From PUPG01 sp041686485 (GTDB lineage: Bacteria; Bacteroidota; Bacteroidia; Bacteroidales; UBA7960): a DNA stretch of 64,000 bases. Of this stretch, positions 60,343 to 64,000 are shown piece after piece. The stretch's first letter is position 1. Each line of letters starts with the position of its first letter. Location: assembly GCA_041686485.1 (NCBI GenBank), contig JAWLDT010000005.1:4109-68108 (forward strand). The letters are read 5' to 3'. Position numbers and translations under genes: made by a program. The notes under the pieces are model-generated. The model was not told the origin of the DNA, ran no database searches, and saw only the letters and a program-made list of their open reading frames with translations.

Positions 60343-61821
60343 TTATTTTGTTATTTCCCAACTGGCACCGTCTTTTCCATCTTTAACGGTGATGTTCAGC
60401 TTTTGCAGGGAGTCACGTAATTTGTCAGCTGTGTCCCAGTCCTTGTTTTTGCGCGCCTGTTGCCTGATATCGAGCAGGATGCTCATCAGGCCGTTGATCA
60501 GCTCTTGATCATTATCTGATGGTCCGTTCTCCGGCTCACCCAGGCCAAAAATATCGATTACAAACGTTTTGAAAACCTGTTTCAGGTTGTCGATGCTTTC
60601 CTGTGTAAGGGACTCATGGCCATCTTTTACGGCATTGATCGTGCGTATTGTATCGAACAGGTACGAAAGGGTTACGGGGCTGTTGAAATCGTCATTCAGG
60701 GCCGCATAACATTTGTCGGCCAGTGATGCCACATCTGTATCGGAGGCGTTACCAGCCGGCAGATTATTCAGGGTGTCCATGGCTTGCCACAGCCGTTTCA
60801 GGCCTTTTTCTGCTGCTTCCAGTGCTTCATTGCTGAAGTCGAGGGTGCTGCGGTAGTGTGCCTGAAGGATGAAAAAGCGAATGGTTAGGGGATGAAAGGC
60901 TCTTTCCAGCTTCTGGTGATTGCCGTTAAAAAATTCGCGCAGCGTAATAAAATTGCCCAGCGACTTGCCCATCTTTTGCCCTTCGATGGTGATCATGTTG
61001 TTATGCATCCAATACTGTGCGGAATCTTTTCCGAAGGTTGCATTTGACTGGGCTATCTCGCATTCGTGGTGGGGAAACAGCAGATCCATCCCGCCACCAT
61101 GGATGTCGAAAGTTTCACCGAGGTAGCGGGCACTCATGGCGGAGCATTCCAGGTGCCAGCCCGGGAATCCCTCTCCCCACGGTGAAGGCCAGCGCATGAT
61201 GTGGGCAGGCGTGGCTTTCTTCCATAAGGCAAAATCAGCCGGATGCCGTTTCTCCTCCTGTCCGTCCAGGTCACGCGTAGATGACAACATCTCCTCCACA
61301 GACCTGCCGCTTAGCTTCCCGTAGTGAAATTGCTGGTTGTATTTCTGAACATCAAAATAGACAGAGCCATTTATTTCGTAGGCAAACCCCGCTTCCAGGA
61401 TGGCCTTCACCATCTCGATCTGTTCAATGATATGACCCGAAGCCCGTGGTTCAATAGATGGTTTTAGCACATGCATCTTCTCCATGTCCGCATGATAGCG
61501 GTCTGAATAATACTGAACTACCTCCATGGGTTCCAGCTGCTCAATCCGGGCTTTTTTTGCTATCTTATCCTCTCCTTCATCCGCATCGCTTTCGAGATGC
61601 CCTACATCGGTAATGTTGCGCACATAACGAACTTTATACCCCAGATGCCGGAGGTACCGAAACACCAGATCGAAGGTTACGGCTGGCCGCGCGTGGCCCA
61701 GGTGGGCATCCCCATAAACGGTCGGTCCGCAAACGTAGAGTCCGGTAAAAGGCGGATTAAGAGGCCTGAACGTTTCCTTTTTGCGCGTCAGGGAGTTATA
61801 TATGTGTAGTTCAGTTGCCAT
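60343..61821 (-). CDS. cysS: Cysteinyl-tRNA synthetase
   Basis: 492 residues, class I. It shows YVCGPTVYGDAHLGHARP (HIGH-type motif and zinc Cys), HIMRWPSPWGEGFPGWHLECS, HGGGMDLLFPHHECEIAQS (zinc ligands) and KMGKSLGNFITL (KMSKS-type loop). It charges tRNA-Cys. A -7-like TACTTTTG lies on the minus strand at 61843-61850. The B12/kinase operon begins about 80 bp after its stop on the same strand. Confidence 0.97.
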   Translation of the reverse strand: MATELHIYNSLTRKKETFRPLNPPFTGLYVCGPTVYGDAHLGHARPAVTFDLVFRYLRHLGYKVRYVRNITDVGHLESDADEGEDKIAKKARIEQLEPMEVVQYYSDRYHADMEKMHVLKPSIEPRASGHIIEQIEMVKAILEAGFAYEINGSVYFDVQKYNQQFHYGKLSGRSVEEMLSSTRDLDGQEEKRHPADFALWKKATPAHIMRWPSPWGEGFPGWHLECSAMSARYLGETFDIHGGGMDLLFPHHECEIAQSNATFGKDSAQYWMHNNMITIEGQKMGKSLGNFITLREFFNGNHQKLERAFHPLTIRFFILQAHYRSTLDFSNEALEAAEKGLKRLWQAMDTLNNLPAGNASDTDVASLADKCYAALNDDFNSPVTLSYLFDTIRTINAVKDGHESLTQESIDNLKQVFKTFVIDIFGLGEPENGPSDNDQELINGLMSILLDIRQQARKNKDWDTADKLRDSLQKLNITVKDGKDGASWEITK

Positions 61822-61934
61822 CGCGGTATCATGTTAATATTGCAAAAGTAAAAAAAATACAAACCTGTTCCATCCGTGGGTGGGTTTCAGCTTTAAGCGA
61901 CAGCGATGGTTAATGGGAAAGGTGCCGCTTGCAT

Positions 61935-62702
61935 TTATGGTGTTGCTTCCCATTTTTCCAGCGCTTCTTTGGCCGTTTTGTATCCAATATCAAACACTGC
62001 TCTGGCACGTGACAGGTCCATGATCCCATAGTGCTGTACCTCTTCGGGTTCGATATACAGGTCGCACTTGTCTTTACGGCTGCGCGCATGGTTTCTCATG
62101 GTAAGATGAAAGGAACGGATAGCGATCTTTCTCAGGCTGTCGATATTGTCTTCCCTGCCCAAAGGATTCACATTGATACCAATGATTTTTTCACAGTTAC
62201 CAACCAGCGGCTCAACCGGGAAGTTGTTAACAATTCCTCCGTCAAGATACTGGTAGCCATTGATGTTTACCGGAGGGAAAAATACAGGTATGGATGAGGA
62301 GGCTTTAACGGCTTCGATCAGATCGCCCTCTTTAAACCGGGTATATTCAGCCGTGTTGATGTTTACGGCATGAACGATAAGTGGAATCTGCAAATCTTCA
62401 AAGCGTTTGGCATGCAGGCTTTTGTTGAGTGTTCGTTCAAACCCTGACATTCTTACCAGGCCCATCCTTGGAATAATGAGCCTGACAAATTTTAACAGAT
62501 TCTTGCTGACGATAGCATTCAGTGCTGTTTCGGCATCGTTGCCGTCGGCATACAAAGCTCCGACAATGGCACCCGCACTTACGCCAGAAATAATATCCGG
62601 CTTGATATCATGTTCCTCCATCGCTTTAAGCGCCCCTAAGTGAGCAAAGCCCCTTGTGCCGCCCCCACTTAGGACCAGTCCGTATTTGTATTTTTTTCCC
62701 AT
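61935..62702 (-). CDS. Patatin-like phospholipase (RssA type)
   Basis: 255 residues. LVLSGGGTRGFAHLGAL (oxyanion loop), GVSAGAIVGAL (nucleophile Ser about 43) and YLDGGIVNNFPVEPL (DGG aspartate) make the Ser-Asp dyad of patatin-like lipases. There is no signal peptide and no outer-membrane barrel domain, unlike secreted PlpD forms, so it is probably cytoplasmic. Substrate unknown; lipid ester hydrolysis is the family activity. Confidence 0.93.
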   Translation of the reverse strand: MGKKYKYGLVLSGGGTRGFAHLGALKAMEEHDIKPDIISGVSAGAIVGALYADGNDAETALNAIVSKNLLKFVRLIIPRMGLVRMSGFERTLNKSLHAKRFEDLQIPLIVHAVNINTAEYTRFKEGDLIEAVKASSSIPVFFPPVNINGYQYLDGGIVNNFPVEPLVGNCEKIIGINVNPLGREDNIDSLRKIAIRSFHLTMRNHARSRKDKCDLYIEPEEVQHYGIMDLSRARAVFDIGYKTAKEALEKWEATP

Positions 62703-62723
62703 AAATTAGAGATTAGATGTTAG

Positions 62724-62860
62724 ATGTTAGTCACCATATGGGCTCAGGCCCATAATATAAGGCAAGATAATTAATTTTTATGTGATTCAAAAAAGCTGGA
62801 AGCTCGAAGCTGGAAGCTGGAAGGAAGAAAGAAAGAAGCTCGAAGCTCAAAGCAGGAACT
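62724..62860. repeat. Dispersed intergenic repeat: second 80-bp copy with GAAGCTCGAAGC units
   Basis: 62724-62803 matches 50233-50312 (ATGTTAGTCACC, ATGGGCTCAGGCCCAT palindrome, TGATTCAAAA). It runs into GCTGGAAGCTCGAAGCTGG-type units that are the inverse of the tandem array at 32834-32889. Like the other copy, it lies just upstream of a minus-strand gene in a divergent spacer. The rest of 62860-63146 holds only short low-complexity runs (e.g. GACCATGCGACCATGCGACC). Confidence 0.75.
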
Positions 62861-63146
62861 CCGTAGGAAGAGATCGATCACCCATGGGGTCATGCTCATA
62901 TTATTCTTATAGACAACAGGTTGTTGCGTTGTTGCATAGTTCATTTATAGGACCTTTGGGGTTCATGTTTTCTTTTTTGTGATGGACTTTTTGACCATGC
63001 GACCATGCGACCTTTCTTTTTGCAAAAAGCTTGCGGCCAAAGCTCCCCGCTCTATTTACGCGTTAAAAACAGGCAACACAAATGATTCATACAAATATAT
63101 CATTATTCAAAATGTATATTACAAATAGGTTTTGGACTTTGCACAC

Positions 63147-63178
63147 ATTGCTTAATTGCGTTATTTTTATTAATTTTG
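63147..63178 (+). promoter_or_regulatory. Bacteroidota-type promoter for the outer-membrane protein
   Basis: ATTG, 20 bp, then TAATTTTG: a full -7 element with a partial -33 box. The ATG follows 21 bp after the -7 box, so the leader is short. Confidence 0.6.
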
Positions 63179-63199
63179 TTTGTCTTAAAGATACGAAAA

Positions 63200-63871
63200 A
63201 TGAAAGCCAAGTGGACATACACATTTTTTCTGGCAGCAGCCATGTTGCTGATCCTGCCTGCCAGTTCGTTCGCACAGGGTGAAGAGAATGATTCAAAATT
63301 TGCAGAAAGCAACGGACAGGCACTTTTATCTCCGCGTTTTATGCTGGGCACGGGAACAAGCTTCTCAACAGGCGGTAGTGCCTTTACTATGTTTTCCAAT
63401 TGGGTGACACCGCGTCTTAGTTGGGACATGGGCAATCAGTTTCAGTTGGAAGTGGGTACTATTTTGTCCACCACCCGTATGAACGGGACGGCTTCTTTGT
63501 TTACAACCGGAAGCCAGCGTCAGGAATCGGGCATGGTTGCGTTTGGTGATGGCACCCGGGTGTCACGGGGTACGTTCTATGCTATTGGCAGCTATCAGGT
63601 GAATCCGCGTTTAAGCATCACCGGTGGTACGTGGGTTGAGCGTTCCGGTTTTGATATGGCCGACAATCGATTGCAGGGATATAATTACCAACAGAACCCG
63701 AAAGGAATGATGCTGGGCTTTGACTATAAAGTAACGGAAAACTTCCGTTTTGGTGCTGAAATCAATGTATCCGGAGGGCAAAATCCCTTCTCACCGAGAG
63801 GTTTTGGGCACTCACCCTTCCCCGGCGGAATGTATAATCGCACTCCCTTTCCCGGACTTGGTGCCTGGTAA
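63200..63871 (+). CDS. Outer-membrane protein of unknown function
   Basis: 223 residues from ATG 63200. The signal peptide ends at SSFAQG (about 26). The mature part is Gly/Ser/aromatic-rich with alternating beta strands (TPRLSWDMGNQFQLEVGTIL, GTFYAIGSYQVNPRLSITGG, MMLGFDYKVTENFRFGAEIN), like a small barrel. The last 25 residues are Pro/Gly/Phe-rich (PFSPRGFGHSPFPGGMYN) and unusual for a barrel end, possibly a periplasmic tail. No named family recognised. Confidence 0.7.
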   Translation: MKAKWTYTFFLAAAMLLILPASSFAQGEENDSKFAESNGQALLSPRFMLGTGTSFSTGGSAFTMFSNWVTPRLSWDMGNQFQLEVGTILSTTRMNGTASLFTTGSQRQESGMVAFGDGTRVSRGTFYAIGSYQVNPRLSITGGTWVERSGFDMADNRLQGYNYQQNPKGMMLGFDYKVTENFRFGAEINVSGGQNPFSPRGFGHSPFPGGMYNRTPFPGLGAW

Positions 63872-63948
63872 CCATCTCAGTGTTACAGGATCGGTCAAAT
63901 AACTCTTGTATCCTGACAAACCGTTCACTTTTTCAGACAGCTCAAGCG

Positions 63949-63996
63949 CTGTGGTGACAGGTCAAGCCCTGTCATTACGGTAGCTCTCCGCGGGGA
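63949..63996. repeat. Dispersed palindromic repeat copy at the window edge
   Basis: CTGTGGTGACAGG followed by TCAAGCCCTGTCATTACGGTAGCTCT repeats the unit at 32624-32690. GACAGG and CCTGTC form a short hairpin. It is cut by the window end. Confidence 0.65.
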
Positions 63997-64000
63997 AGTG

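Overview
The window looks like a chromosomal piece of an anaerobic Bacteroidota bacterium (Bacteroidales/Marinilabiliales-like). Supporting signs are the GldD/GldE gliding and type IX secretion (T9SS) pair, a large secreted protein with a T9SS type A C-terminal sorting domain, DUF5686 and GIN-domain outer-membrane proteins, many signal peptides and beta-barrels, and several promoters of the Bacteroidota type (TTTG, then about 20 bp, then TAnnTTTG). Anaerobic metabolism is suggested by KorAB 2-oxoacid:ferredoxin oxidoreductase, a 2[4Fe-4S] ferredoxin, formate-tetrahydrofolate ligase, and molybdenum-cofactor genes beside a tungstate/molybdate importer. The genus cannot be told from the window. 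Layout: 1-3.6 kb holds the 5' end of tatC, a ferredoxin gene and the divergent korAB operon. 3.7-13 kb holds an amidohydrolase, a polysaccharide flippase, a decayed ORF, a pabB-like gene, three exported proteins and fhs. 13.2-17.5 kb is a leftward molybdenum-cofactor operon (ThiF-like, moeA, a short moaA, a 35-codon ORF, moaC, a MOSC-MoaB fusion). A 100-N scaffold gap follows at 17844-17943, inside what appears to be one 34-bp palindrome, then wtpBC-like transporter genes. 20-31 kb holds alkaline phosphatase, SppA, FolK, a deoxynucleoside kinase, a TPR lipoprotein and the 1141-residue T9SS protein. 31-38 kb holds rpsT between two identical tRNA-Glu genes, then radC, a polysaccharide deacetylase, a GNAT-like protein, upp, an FtsX-type permease and pyk. 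39-48.6 kb holds gldE-gldD, a DUF5686 protein, queD, a TonB-domain protein, a hydrolase, a lipoprotein, a fused peptide-type ABC ATPase and yebC. 48.7-55.3 kb holds a GIN-barrel protein, a second lipoprotein paralogous to the one at 45.3 kb, a very large GH13 protein and a truncated phytol/dolichol-kinase-like gene. 55.4-60.3 kb is the most interesting locus: a free-standing cobalamin-binding protein with the CarH-type W-x9-E-H signature, followed in an apparent operon by a PAS histidine kinase and a GAF/PAS histidine kinase. It may be a B12-based light or cobalamin sensor feeding phosphorelay signalling. cysS, a patatin-like phospholipase and an outer-membrane protein complete the window. How parts may work together: WtpBC would supply molybdate/tungstate to the adjacent cofactor pathway, although no binding protein, moaD or moaE is visible. 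KorAB and the ferredoxin form a low-potential redox module. GldD/GldE belong with the T9SS that would export the 27-30.5 kb protein. The longer intergenic spaces (6.3, 32.5, 36.0, 50.3, 62.8 and 63.95 kb) share a recurrent family of short, mosaic, partly tandem repeats that explains most of the non-coding sequence.
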